A stretch of DNA of 64,000 nt, from positions 62,001-126,000 of the forward strand of contig JAXMGR010000007.1 in NCBI GenBank assembly GCA_046352935.1. Reading direction: 5' to 3'. The notes beneath the pieces were generated by a model. It did no database searches. It worked only from the letters and a program-made list of their open reading frames with translations, and was not told where the DNA came from. The DNA is from CAYWMY01 sp046352935 (GTDB lineage: Bacteria; Pseudomonadota; Gammaproteobacteria; Steroidobacterales; Steroidobacteraceae). Of this stretch, positions 17,637-26,792 are shown piece by piece. Position 1 is the first letter of the stretch. Each line of letters opens with the position of its first letter. The translations under genes were made by a program, and so were the position numbers.

Positions 17637-20123
17637 ATGGAGCTGAACGAAAGGAGCAGCGCTGCTGCGCTGCGCAGTCTGCTGTCGGCATCGGTGGCGC
17701 TGGCGCTCGGTTCGCTGGCTGCGCCCGCGGCGCTGGCCCAGGATTCCGGCACACAGGTCGGCGGCATTGAGGACATCGTGGTCACCGCGCGCAAGCGCGA
17801 GGAGAGCGTCCAGGACGTTCCGGTGTCGGTGAGCGCCATCACGGGCGAACAGTCGCAGAAGCTGGACCTCACCAGCCTCGAGAAGCTCGCCGTCATGACG
17901 CCGCAGCTCTCGGTCGGCCGCGCCGCCTCGGGTTCGGGTGCGCAGCTCACGCTGCGCGGCATCGGGTCGAACATCAGCTCCATCGCCATCGAGCAGTCGG
18001 TGGCGACGGTCGTCGACGGTGTCTATTACGGCCAGGGGCGCATCATCAACGAAGGCTTCTTCGACCTCGGCCGCGTCGAGCTGCTGAAGGGCCCGCAGGC
18101 GCTGTTCTTCGGCAAGAACGCCACGGCGGGTGTCGTGTCGATCACGACCGCGCAGCCGACGCGGGAGACCGAGTTCATGGCGCGCGCGGGCTACGAGTTC
18201 AAGGCGCAGCAGGTCTACGCCGAGGCCGTCGGCTCGGGGCCGCTGTCGGATACCCTGGGTCTGCGCGTGGCGGTGCGCGGCGCGGACTCGTCGCAGGGCC
18301 TGTTCCGGAACCGCGCGACGTCGCGCTTCATGGACATGCGCGACACCTCGACCGGGACTGCGACCAATCCTGCCGCGGTCTGGACGCGCTACACGGCGGA
18401 GCCGTCGGCCCGATACGAAGGCAGCCAGGAGCTGATCGGCCGTGCCACGCTGAAGTGGGAGCCTTCGGACGACCTCGACGCGATGCTGCAGCTCGGCATG
18501 AGCCGTTCGCAGTTCGACGATCCGGGCTTCAACAATCTCATCTACGTCTGTCCCGCGCCCAGCGGGACCAGCCAGCTCGACATCGGCGCCGCCTGCCCGA
18601 AGGACTTCGCCTTCAGCCACACGCGCTGGCCGAAGGAAGTCGCGGCCGTCGTCCCGTACGCGGGCAAGAACGGCGCGCTCTACAACAAGTACCGGTCGTG
18701 GTACGCGACGAACACCGTGAACTACGACGCCGGCGACATCGCGTTCGCCTGGGTCAACAACTACAACTGGAACCGCAACCGCTGGGCGGGTGATTCGGAT
18801 TACCAGGCCTCCAGCCGCACGACGGCGGTCCTGGGCACGCCGCGGTACATCACCAACACCATGGCCTCGGAGAACACGCGCTACTACGCCTATTCGTCCG
18901 AGCTGCGCGCCATGACCCGGTACGACGGACCGGCGAACATCATGCTCGGCGTGTACTACCAGAAGTCGCGGCGTGACTTCGGGCAGTGGATCGTGACGGG
19001 AGGGCGCGAGAACAGCGCCGCCTCCGCCGCGAACCGCTACATCTTCTATTCGAAGGACTCCGACACCACGGGCAAGACACTCTCGCCTTTCGGTCAGCTG
19101 ACCGTGAAGGTGGGGCCGAAGGTCGAGGCGGCGGCCGGCGTGCGCTACACGCACGAGACGCGCGACAGCCACTACGTCATGCCCTACACGAATCCCGAGG
19201 TCCGGGCCATCTACCCGATGAACAGTCCGCTCGTCGGCGACCAGACCTTCAACAACTGGTCGCCCGAGGCGTCGCTGACCTACAAGCCGGTCGACGACGT
19301 GACGGTCTACGCGGCCTACAAGACCGCGTACAAGTCCGGTGGCTTCTCCATCAGCGGCACGCAGACCGCGACGGCGGTGTTCGCCTTCGAGCCGGAACGC
19401 GCCAAGGGCTTCGAGGGCGGCATCAAGTCCGTGCTCCTCGACCGGCAGCTGCGTCTCAACCTCGGCGCGTACCACTATGTGTTCAAGAACCTGCAGCTCG
19501 ACTTCTTCGATGCGGCGACGTTCGCGAACATCACGACCAATGCCGGATCCGCGAAAACCGACGGCGTGGAGCTGGAGTTCGAGTACGCGCCGATGGCGCT
19601 GGCGGGCTTCGATCTGCACGGCAGCATCAACTACAACGATGCGCGCTACGGCAACTACCTGTCGCCGTGCTATGCCGGGCAGTCGCTGGCGCAGGGTTGC
19701 GTCGTCGGGCTGTTCAAGCCGGGCGTGAACGGCCAGCAGCTCGCCGGTGTCGCGACCTCCGTGGCACCGAAGTGGACCGGGAGCCTGGGGGCGACCTACG
19801 AAACCCCGGTCAGCGGCAACCTGAACCTCGGTCTCACCGTCGACAGCCGCTACAGCAGTGGGTACATCGCCTCGGTCGCGGGCAACCCGATCAGCCGCCA
19901 GAAGCGCTACCTGAACCTGAACGCGGCGGTGCGCGTGGCCACGGCGGACGATCACTGGGAGTTCGCGGTGATCGGCAAGAACCTGACCAACAATTACGTC
20001 ATCAACGGCGAAGCTGATTCGCCGTCGTCCGGCGGTGCTGCATTGAGCGGCATCCTCGCGGACCAGCGTGGCTATGTCGGCAGCCCGCGCACCTTCCAGG
20101 TGCAGGTGACCTGGCGCAACTGA
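17637..20123 (+). CDS. TonB-dependent outer-membrane receptor
   Basis: An 828-residue outer-membrane transporter. The signal peptide ends near residue 35 (AALAQ), and the TonB box region follows as EDIVVTARKREESVQDVPVSV. The plug domain includes LRGIGSN and DGVYYGQG, then a 22-strand barrel, with a C-terminal aromatic/hydrophobic strand ending QVQVTWRN. A GGGGGGA ribosome site precedes the ATG. Receptors with this plug type often carry complex organic substrates or siderophores. It shares an operator motif with the oxidoreductase operon and tetR downstream, so uptake of the compound those enzymes process is a reasonable inference. Confidence 0.93.
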   Translation: MELNERSSAAALRSLLSASVALALGSLAAPAALAQDSGTQVGGIEDIVVTARKREESVQDVPVSVSAITGEQSQKLDLTSLEKLAVMTPQLSVGRAASGSGAQLTLRGIGSNISSIAIEQSVATVVDGVYYGQGRIINEGFFDLGRVELLKGPQALFFGKNATAGVVSITTAQPTRETEFMARAGYEFKAQQVYAEAVGSGPLSDTLGLRVAVRGADSSQGLFRNRATSRFMDMRDTSTGTATNPAAVWTRYTAEPSARYEGSQELIGRATLKWEPSDDLDAMLQLGMSRSQFDDPGFNNLIYVCPAPSGTSQLDIGAACPKDFAFSHTRWPKEVAAVVPYAGKNGALYNKYRSWYATNTVNYDAGDIAFAWVNNYNWNRNRWAGDSDYQASSRTTAVLGTPRYITNTMASENTRYYAYSSELRAMTRYDGPANIMLGVYYQKSRRDFGQWIVTGGRENSAASAANRYIFYSKDSDTTGKTLSPFGQLTVKVGPKVEAAAGVRYTHETRDSHYVMPYTNPEVRAIYPMNSPLVGDQTFNNWSPEASLTYKPVDDVTVYAAYKTAYKSGGFSISGTQTATAVFAFEPERAKGFEGGIKSVLLDRQLRLNLGAYHYVFKNLQLDFFDAATFANITTNAGSAKTDGVELEFEYAPMALAGFDLHGSINYNDARYGNYLSPCYAGQSLAQGCVVGLFKPGVNGQQLAGVATSVAPKWTGSLGATYETPVSGNLNLGLTVDSRYSSGYIASVAGNPISRQKRYLNLNAAVRVATADDHWEFAVIGKNLTNNYVINGEADSPSSGGAALSGILADQRGYVGSPRTFQVQVTWRN

Positions 20124-20187
20124 CGTCTCGAGGTCTGTCCCGGCGCGGCCAGTGCAGTTCGCACCGGTCGCGTCGGGACGGTCCGTT

Positions 20188-21945
20188 TCAGGATACGGCG
20201 CGTGCGTCCGCGGCAGCTGCGCCGCGCTCGGCACCTGCCGCGTGCCGCCCCGCGAGGTAGCCGAAGGTCATCGCCGGCCCGATCGTCGACCCGGGACCCG
20301 GATAGGCACCTGCGAACACGCTGACCTGATCGTTGCCGGCCGCGTACAGCCCGGGAATCGGCTGCCCGATGGCGTCGAGCACGCGCGCGTCGGCATCCGT
20401 CGCGATCCCCGCATAGGTGCCGATCTCGCCGGCGTAGATGCGCACGGCGTAGAACGGTGCGCGCTCCAGCGGTGCGAGGCAGGGATTCGGCTTGATCTCC
20501 TCGTCGCCCTGGTAGAGATCGTAGGTGCGGTTGCCGCGGTTGAAATCCGGGTCGATACCCTTGCGCGCGTTCTCGTTGAAGCGGCGCACCGTCGCCTCGA
20601 GTCCCACGGGATCGATGCCGGCCTTCGTGGCGAGCTCCGCGAGCGTGCGGCCGCGGATCAGGTAGCCGTTCCGCACGTACCGGCCCTTCGGCACGGGCCA
20701 GGGCCGTGCGAAGCCCATGCCCCAGTGACGCACCGCGCGTGCGTCGGCGACGAGCCAGGCGATGGCCTCCGGCTCGCCCTCGGCCTCGCTCGCGCGCAGC
20801 ATGCCCGGCACGAAGTGGTGGTAGGAACTCGACTCGTCGGCGAAACGCCGGCCGCTGCGCGACACGGCGATGAAGCCCGGCTTCATTCGATCGACGAGAT
20901 GCGGCCACGCGCCCGCGGTGCCCTCGACGCCCGGCATCTTCGACACCGGCATCCACGGCGCCGCCTGCGCGACGTTCCCCTCGAAGCGGCCGCCCGCGCG
21001 CTCGGCGAGGGTCACGCCGTCGCCGGTGTTGGTCTCGGGCACCACCGTGACCTGCTCGGCGCCGCGGCGCAGTCCGACCGCGACCCGCGGGTACACGGCC
21101 GTACGGCGCTGGGCATCGCGCGTGAAGCCGCCGCAGGCCAGCACGACACCGCGGGCCGCGTGCACGCGCACCGGACCCTGCGGCGTCTGCACGATCGCAC
21201 CCGTCACGCGGCCGTTCTCCTCGAGCAGTTCCGTGATCGGGGAGGACAGCCACAGCGGGATGCCGAGGTCGTAGACCGTGCGCGCCAGCCGGCCGACGAG
21301 CGCGCGGCCGCGCACCATCTGCTCGCTGCGCCCGTAGACGATCATGTCGCGCGCATGCGCGGCGAGCTTCCTGAGCACGAAGCCGAAGGACTTCAGCGAC
21401 CGTCCCGCACGCATGAACTCCTTCATCTCGACGCTGGAGCCGATCGCGAGACCGAGGAACAGCGTCTGCGGCAGCTGGTTGCGCAGGTTCTTCAGGTGCT
21501 CGCCCATGCGGCTGGTCTGGTAGTCCACGGTGCACAGTCCGCGGACCGTGCGCGAGTTCGGGTTCTCCGAGACGTAGTCGGGATAGTCCATCGCGTAGAA
21601 CTTCACCTCGGTCTCGCGCTCGAGGAAATCGACCATCTCCGGACCCTGTTGCAGGTAGGCGTCGACCTTCGCAGGATCGACGGCGGCGCCCGCCTCCTCG
21701 AGGACGTAGCGGCGCGCGATCTCGAAAGAATCCTCGATGCCGGCACTGCGGCACATCTCCTTCGAGTGGCGGTTGCCGGGAATCCAGATCATGCCGCCCG
21801 AGAAGGCGGTCGTGCCGCCGAAGACGGCGTCCTTCTCGACGACGATGACCTTTGCACCGGCCTTCGTCGCGGCGATCGCCGCGGTGAGCCCGGCGCCGCC
21901 ACTGCCCGCGACCAGCACGTCGCACGATTCGGTTCGGATGGTCAT
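20188..21945 (-). CDS. FAD-dependent oxidoreductase, 3-ketosteroid dehydrogenase/fumarate reductase-like
   Basis: A 585-residue flavoprotein. The N-terminal FAD-binding motif DVLVAGSGGAGLTAAIAA is followed by VVEKDAVFGGTTAFSGG. RFADESSSYHHFVPGM lies in the substrate domain, and the C-terminal GIATDADARVLD and YAAGNDQVSVFAGAYPGPGSTIGPAM complete the fold. The GGTTAFSGG segment and the AGAYPGPGSTIGPA ending are characteristic of KstD-like dehydrogenases acting on ring ketones, but the substrate is not proven. It follows the OYE-like gene by 34 bp on the same strand and is predicted to be under TetR control. Confidence 0.85.
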   Translation of the reverse strand: MTIRTESCDVLVAGSGGAGLTAAIAATKAGAKVIVVEKDAVFGGTTAFSGGMIWIPGNRHSKEMCRSAGIEDSFEIARRYVLEEAGAAVDPAKVDAYLQQGPEMVDFLERETEVKFYAMDYPDYVSENPNSRTVRGLCTVDYQTSRMGEHLKNLRNQLPQTLFLGLAIGSSVEMKEFMRAGRSLKSFGFVLRKLAAHARDMIVYGRSEQMVRGRALVGRLARTVYDLGIPLWLSSPITELLEENGRVTGAIVQTPQGPVRVHAARGVVLACGGFTRDAQRRTAVYPRVAVGLRRGAEQVTVVPETNTGDGVTLAERAGGRFEGNVAQAAPWMPVSKMPGVEGTAGAWPHLVDRMKPGFIAVSRSGRRFADESSSYHHFVPGMLRASEAEGEPEAIAWLVADARAVRHWGMGFARPWPVPKGRYVRNGYLIRGRTLAELATKAGIDPVGLEATVRRFNENARKGIDPDFNRGNRTYDLYQGDEEIKPNPCLAPLERAPFYAVRIYAGEIGTYAGIATDADARVLDAIGQPIPGLYAAGNDQVSVFAGAYPGPGSTIGPAMTFGYLAGRHAAGAERGAAAADARAVS

Positions 21946-21979
21946 GTCCAGACGGCCTCTCTCGCCCTGATGTTCCGGT

Positions 21980-23935
21980 TCAGATGATGCGGGCGGCGCG
22001 ATCGCCCTCGCGGTACGCCTCGAGGGCGCCGCGTGGTGCGACGACGTCGCCGGCCATCACGACCCTGCCGTGCCGCGCGAGCGTCTCGTACAGCGCGGCG
22101 TCGGGTCGTGGATGCATGCCGGCCACGACGAAGTCGTGGCGCTCCACCGTGACCGCACCCGTGAAGGCGTTGCGCAGCGAGACCTCGCCGTCGCGGATCC
22201 CCGTGACCCGCGACACCGTGAGAAAAGCGCAGCCCTGCCGCATCAGGACGGGCATCAGGTCCGCCATGTGCGTGAAGCCGATGCCCGGACCGTAGTTCAG
22301 GAACGGCGTGGCGATCGTGACCTGGCAGCCCCGCCGCACCAGCGCCTCGGCGACGAGCCCGATCTCGATGTTGCCGCGCAGGTCGACGAGCAGCGCGCGC
22401 GTGTCCCTCATCCCGATCTTCATGCCCTCGTGCTCGCCGCGTGCGGCCTCGTCGATGCTGAGGACGGGCACCGAGCCGTCCGACGGCGCGTCGAGCCGCG
22501 CCTGTGGCGTCGCGCCGGTCGCGAGCACGGCGCGCTGCGCGCCGAACGCGGCGACGAAGGCGTCGTCGACCAGGGTCTGCAGGCGGATCTCGACACCCAG
22601 GCGCGACAGTTCCTGTTCCAGCCACGCGACCGAGGACAGCAGGTTCGTGGCGGCCCCGAGGTGTTCGACGAGGTTCAGGCGCCCGCCGAGGCGGTGCCCG
22701 CGCTCGACGAGCGTGACCGCGAAGCCGCGGCGCGCCGCGATCTCGGCGGCCTTGAGTCCCGCGGGGCCGCCGCCCACGACGAGCAGCGGCTCGCGACGCG
22801 CGATGACGTCGATCTTCGCCGTGCGTTCCTGGCCCACCTCGGGGTTGTGGAAACAGGTGATGGGCCAGGGGCCCGCCTGGCGGTCGATGCAGCCCTGGTT
22901 CGAGCCCGTGCACGGGCGGATGCGGTGAACCTCGCCCGCGGCACACTTGCGGCCCACGTCGGGGTCCGCGATCTGCGCGCGCGTCATGCCGACGAGGTCG
23001 CAGTCGCCCGCGGCCAGCGCCTGGTTCGCGAGATCGACGGTCGGGATCTTGCCGACCCCGATCACGGGCACGCGGCCGCCGACGGCCTCGCGGAGATTGC
23101 GCGTGAGCGGCAGGAACTCGCCGAAACGGTGCCTGTAGGAGCCGACCGCGCGCGCGTAGTCCGCGCCGCCGCCGCCCTCCGAGTGATTCAGGTAATCGAA
23201 CCAGCCGAGGCCCACGAGGTGCGCGGCGATCTCGCACAGGCGCTCGTGCCCGAGGCCGCCGGCCTCCTTCGGCTGGAAGTCGTCGGCCGACAGCCGCAGT
23301 CCGAGGATGCGTCCGGGGCCGATCGCCTCACGTACGCGCTCCGCGATGGTCGTGATCAGGCGGTAGGGCTCGCCCCATTCGTCGTGGCGCTGGTTGCCCC
23401 AGGGGCTCAGCGACTGGATCAGCAGGTAGCCGTGCGTGGCGTGCAGTTCCACGCCGTCGAGTCCGCCGTCTGCCGCCGCGCGCGCGGCGTCGACGAACCC
23501 CTGGATGACCTCCTCGATCTCGGCACGTGTCATCGCGTGGGAGGCCTCGCCATCGCGCGACACCGCGCCCGACAGGCTCCACAGCGGCGTGAGGTCGTCG
23601 CGCGCGTCGGACCTGCCGACCGCGCCGAAGTGGAAGATCTGCTGCACGACCGTCGTGTCGTGCGCATGCAGCGCGTCGGCCATGCGGTGGTACTTGGGCA
23701 CGATGTCGGCGCGGTCGTAGATGAAGTGTCCGGCCTTCTGGCTGGAGCGGTGCACGTGCATCGCGGTCAGGATGACGAGCCCCGTGCCGCCCTCGGCGCG
23801 CCGCCGCTGGTAGGCGATGTAGCGTTCGCCGTCGCAGCCGGGCTGGTAGAAGTCCAGGAACGCCGCGTGCGCGGTCGAGACCAGGCGGTTCCTGACGGTG
23901 AGCGCACCGACACGGATGGGGGTGAGCAGCTGCAT
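21980..23935 (-). CDS. Old yellow enzyme/2,4-dienoyl-CoA reductase-type FMN-FAD-FeS oxidoreductase
   Basis: A 651-residue multidomain enzyme. The N-terminal OYE barrel binds FMN and has VQQIFHFGAVGR, GVELHATHGYLLIQSLSPWGNQRHDEWG and VIGVGKIPT. A 4Fe-4S segment CTGSNQGCID with further cysteines follows at about residue 342. The C-terminal NAD(P)H/FAD domain has LLVVGGGPAGLKAAEIAA. Such enzymes reduce enones or dienoyl-CoA. It is the first gene of a minus-strand pair with the KstD-like protein, and two candidate TetR operators lie upstream of its start. Confidence 0.92.
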   Translation of the reverse strand: MQLLTPIRVGALTVRNRLVSTAHAAFLDFYQPGCDGERYIAYQRRRAEGGTGLVILTAMHVHRSSQKAGHFIYDRADIVPKYHRMADALHAHDTTVVQQIFHFGAVGRSDARDDLTPLWSLSGAVSRDGEASHAMTRAEIEEVIQGFVDAARAAADGGLDGVELHATHGYLLIQSLSPWGNQRHDEWGEPYRLITTIAERVREAIGPGRILGLRLSADDFQPKEAGGLGHERLCEIAAHLVGLGWFDYLNHSEGGGGADYARAVGSYRHRFGEFLPLTRNLREAVGGRVPVIGVGKIPTVDLANQALAAGDCDLVGMTRAQIADPDVGRKCAAGEVHRIRPCTGSNQGCIDRQAGPWPITCFHNPEVGQERTAKIDVIARREPLLVVGGGPAGLKAAEIAARRGFAVTLVERGHRLGGRLNLVEHLGAATNLLSSVAWLEQELSRLGVEIRLQTLVDDAFVAAFGAQRAVLATGATPQARLDAPSDGSVPVLSIDEAARGEHEGMKIGMRDTRALLVDLRGNIEIGLVAEALVRRGCQVTIATPFLNYGPGIGFTHMADLMPVLMRQGCAFLTVSRVTGIRDGEVSLRNAFTGAVTVERHDFVVAGMHPRPDAALYETLARHGRVVMAGDVVAPRGALEAYREGDRAARII

Positions 23936-24041
23936 GAAGGCCTCCGGGACTCGCCAGCGCGCGGGATGCGGCTGGGGCGGTCGCGGGCACCCCGCCGCCG
24001 CAGCACAGGGTTCCCGTCCGCCGGGCGCGCAATCTTACAGG

Positions 24042-24069
24042 ACAACTTCTGTTGTATGACAACTGTTGT
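24042..24069. promoter_or_regulatory. Two candidate TetR operators between the oxidoreductase operon and tetR
   Basis: ACAAC-TTCT-GTTGT at 24042-24055 and ACAAC-T-GTTGT at 24059-24069 use the same half-sites with four-base and one-base spacers. On the minus strand a TTGTCA (24057-24062) within them could be the -35 of the oxidoreductase operon. The plus-strand tetR gene begins 108 bp away, so the regulator may also control itself. The second site is identical to the one upstream of the TonB receptor. Confidence 0.7.
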
Positions 24070-24177
24070 AAATGGCGGCGGGCGGGTTACCGGCCATGCT
24101 GCGACACCGCATGCCGCATGTGACCGCGCCGATCCCGGACGCTACACTCAGGTGCTGACGGGGCCGGGGGGATCGAA

Positions 24178-24816
24178 GTGCCGATCGAGGTCGATGCAGA
24201 GCAGCGCAAGCGGGACGTGGTCGAGGCCGCCACGCGACTCATCGTGGCGGGCGGCCTCGAGGCCGTCACGTTCCGCAATCTCGCGCGCGAGCTGGGCTGC
24301 AGCACGACGGTGATCAGCCACTATTTCGACAGCAAGAGCGAGGTGCTGCGCGCCACCTACCTGTCCGTCATGTCGCGCGCCGAGCGCCGCCGGCGGGAGT
24401 CCCACGCGAGCGGCCGCACCGGTCTCATGTCCCTCGAGGAGATCCTGCCGATCGGCGAGGACCGGAGCCGGGACTGGGTGGTCTGGATCTGCTTCTGGAA
24501 TTCGGCGCTCTTCGACCCGAAGCTGGCCGCCGAGCACAAGCTGCGCCTGCACCGCGCCGTCGGCATCATCGAGTCGGCGCTGCGGGAGTCCGGCGCTTCC
24601 GGTCCGGGTGTCGCGGCGACCGCGCAGGCGATCATGACGGTGGTCTACGGCATCGCGGTCCAGGCCGTTTTCGACCGCGAATACTGGACGCCGGAGCGGC
24701 AGCGGAAATCGCTGCGCCAGGCGCTGAAGGGCCTCGGCGTCGTACTCAGCGCACGAGCAGGACATCGCAGGACAGCAGCGGTATCACCGCGCGCGCCACG
24801 TCCCCGAAGGTCGTGA
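24178..24816 (+). CDS. TetR-family transcriptional regulator
   Basis: A 212-residue repressor. The N-terminal helix-turn-helix is FRNLARELGCSTTVISHYFDSKSEVL (about residues 31-56), with the usual preceding helix RKRDVVEAATRLIVAGG. The ligand-binding domain is all-helical and gives no clue to the effector. It starts at GTG 24178 after a GGGGGG run. It is divergent from the OYE/KstD-like operon. The last about 24 codons overlap the 3' end of the converging stress-protein gene, an unusually long tail-to-tail overlap of 71 bp. Confidence 0.92.
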   Translation: MPIEVDAEQRKRDVVEAATRLIVAGGLEAVTFRNLARELGCSTTVISHYFDSKSEVLRATYLSVMSRAERRRRESHASGRTGLMSLEEILPIGEDRSRDWVVWICFWNSALFDPKLAAEHKLRLHRAVGIIESALRESGASGPGVAATAQAIMTVVYGIAVQAVFDREYWTPERQRKSLRQALKGLGVVLSARAGHRRTAAVSPRAPRPRRS

Positions 24817-25636
24817 CCGGGCTGCGGCCGCGCGTCGGACCGCCCGCGGCGCCGAGTGTCAGGCAATCCGCGCCGAGATTCGCCGCGTGATCGGGCAGCA
24901 GACGTCGCGGATCACCGCGCAGCAGCCGTGTGCCGGCCCGGCGATTCCGGGGCACGGCGGCCGTCGCGATCGCCGCCAGCTCCTGTCGCAGTCCGGCCGC
25001 CATGCCGTCGATCTGCTGATCGAGCCAGTGCGGGTCGAAACCATAGGCGTGGACCCGGCCCGCATAGGGCAGACCGTAGACGGTGAGCAGAGCGACCCGG
25101 CTCTCCGGCAGGAGCGCGCAGGCGCTCCGCACGACGTTCGCTGTCCGCGCACTCAGGTCCGCGCCGACGAGCTGCAGACGATAGTCCTGGCGCGCCGGCG
25201 TGCGCACCACCAGCAGCGCGGCGGGCACCCGGTCGAGCAGTTTGGCCGCCGTGCCGCCGAGCACGTTCTCGCCCAGCAACCGGTCGTGTTCTCCTCTGAC
25301 GCCGATCACCACGAGATCGGCGCGTCCTGTCTTGCACGCGGCGAGAATTCCCCGGTGCGCGCGTCCGCTCGTGATGCTGAGCGCCGCATCGACGTCGTGC
25401 TGCGTCCGGATCCGGGCAGCCAGTGTCTCCAGCGCGAGATGAGCGGTACGCACCACCGTGGATCGAGCCGCGCGACGCTGCCGGCTGAGCAGGTCCAGCC
25501 GCCGGATCTCCGGGACCACGTGCAGCAGGCGCAACTGCGCACCGTGCTGGCGCGCGAGCCGCACAGCACGCAGCACGGCACGATCGGCGGCCGGCGAGAA
25601 GTCCGTGGCGGCCAGTATGCGACGGACAGTGGTCAT
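24746..25636 (-). CDS. Tandem universal stress protein (two USP domains)
   Basis: A 296-residue protein with two UspA folds. The first begins MTTVRRILAATDFSPAADRAV and carries DLVVIGVRGEHDRLLGENVLGGTAAKLL, which resembles the ATP-binding G-2x-G-9x-G motif. The second runs from about residue 160, where LQLVGADLS begins, and ends VIPLLSCDVLLVR. The start ATG 25636 is set by homology. The 3' end overlaps tetR. A second, single-domain USP gene lies 56 bp upstream on the same strand, so the two are likely an operon. Confidence 0.9.
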   Translation of the reverse strand: MTTVRRILAATDFSPAADRAVLRAVRLARQHGAQLRLLHVVPEIRRLDLLSRQRRAARSTVVRTAHLALETLAARIRTQHDVDAALSITSGRAHRGILAACKTGRADLVVIGVRGEHDRLLGENVLGGTAAKLLDRVPAALLVVRTPARQDYRLQLVGADLSARTANVVRSACALLPESRVALLTVYGLPYAGRVHAYGFDPHWLDQQIDGMAAGLRQELAAIATAAVPRNRRAGTRLLRGDPRRLLPDHAANLGADCLTLGAAGGPTRGRSPVTTFGDVARAVIPLLSCDVLLVR

Positions 25637-25692
25637 GACGGCGCTCCCTCCGGTGTCGTTCCTCGGGCTTCCACGTGGTGGTGCATGCCCGG

Positions 25693-26118
25693 TCACTTCA
25701 CCAGTGTGACCGGCACCTCGGCGAGCTGTACGACGCGCATGGCGGTCGAGCCGAGCACGAAGCCCGGCAGCCGGCCGAGTCCGCGGGTGCCCATGACGAT
25801 CTCGACGCAGCCGTGTTCGCGGGCAAAGCGCGCGATGGTCGGCGCCGGTGCGCCGACGACGACCTGCCACTCGACGGGGATCCTGAGGCGTTTCGCGAGG
25901 GCGCGCGCGCCCCGCAGCGCCGTGCGGGATTCCCGCGCCTGATGGTCGGCGATCATGCCGCGCGTCACGAGGCGGCTCGGCGGCATCGGTGCCTGCACGT
26001 TGAGCCCGGTGATCGACGCGGACTCGCCGTCATGCACCCGGCGGCAGGCGTGCTCCAGCGCCCGCAGTGCGGTGGCGGAGCCGTCGAGCGGCACCAGGAT
26101 GGACTGCTTCCGTTTCAT
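25693..26118 (-). CDS. Universal stress protein, single domain
   Basis: A 141-residue UspA-type protein starting MKRKQSILVPLDGSATALRALEHA and ending with the ATP-loop segment IVMGTRGLGRLPGFVLGSTAMRVVQ and VPVTLVK. The ATG at 26118 has GAGGAG eight bases upstream, better than the in-frame GTG 15 bp earlier. USPs help cells survive growth arrest, oxidative stress or anaerobiosis. It precedes the tandem USP gene on the same strand. Confidence 0.93.
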   Translation of the reverse strand: MKRKQSILVPLDGSATALRALEHACRRVHDGESASITGLNVQAPMPPSRLVTRGMIADHQARESRTALRGARALAKRLRIPVEWQVVVGAPAPTIARFAREHGCVEIVMGTRGLGRLPGFVLGSTAMRVVQLAEVPVTLVK

Positions 26119-26365
26119 GCTGGCGCTCCTCACAGTTCCGCACGACGGCGGTCATTCTATCGTGGTGGGATCATGCGGCGGTATCGACCGGTGCCGGCAA
26201 CTCTCCGCTCGTCGTATCGGCGCCCTTGGGCTCCGGTCGCGACGGAGGACGCGGAGGGTCACAGTTGAACGACCCGGCGACATTCCGGCATCCACGAACT
26301 CCTGTCCGGATGCGATGATGTGCTGGCCGTCGTCCGTATGCCATCCGAACTCCCGGAGCCGAGCC

Positions 26366-26761
26366 GTGGGATATCGCGTTCTCGCCGATGCCGTCGTGCT
26401 GCTGCACGTCGCGTTCATCGCCTTCGCGGTGGCCGGCGGCCTGCTGGTAGTGCGCTGGCCGCGCCTCGTGTGGCTCCACGTGCCTGCGGCGCTGTGGGCC
26501 GCCGTCGTCGAGTTCGCGGGCTGGTACTGCCCGCTGACGCCGCTGGAGAACCGGTTGCGCGTGGCGGGCGGATCGGCAGCGTATGCGGGTGACTTCGTGG
26601 GGCGCTACGTGTTGCCACTGGTCTATCCCGCGGAGCTGACGCGCGGGCTGCAGATCCTGCTGGGTGCACTCGTGCTTGCCGTGAACGTCGGCGCGTACCT
26701 GTGGTTGTGGCGGCGGCAGCGCAGAACTGCGTATACCGCGCCGCGGCTTCGTGGCGGATAA
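26366..26761 (+). CDS. DUF2784 membrane protein
   Basis: A 131-residue protein with four predicted membrane helices and the DUF2784 signature: an N-terminal LLHVAFIAFAVAGGLLVVRWPRLVWLH followed by EFAGWYCPLTPLEN and FVGRYVLPLVYP. Function unknown. The GTG start at 26366 is supported by a GGAG eight bases upstream and by the family N-terminus; a longer open frame upstream lies opposite the USP gene. It ends 31 bp before the attachment-family gene on the same strand. Confidence 0.85.
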   Translation: MGYRVLADAVVLLHVAFIAFAVAGGLLVVRWPRLVWLHVPAALWAAVVEFAGWYCPLTPLENRLRVAGGSAAYAGDFVGRYVLPLVYPAELTRGLQILLGALVLAVNVGAYLWLWRRQRRTAYTAPRLRGG

Positions 26762-26792
26762 GACTTCTGAAATCGTAAGGAGACCGTTCATC

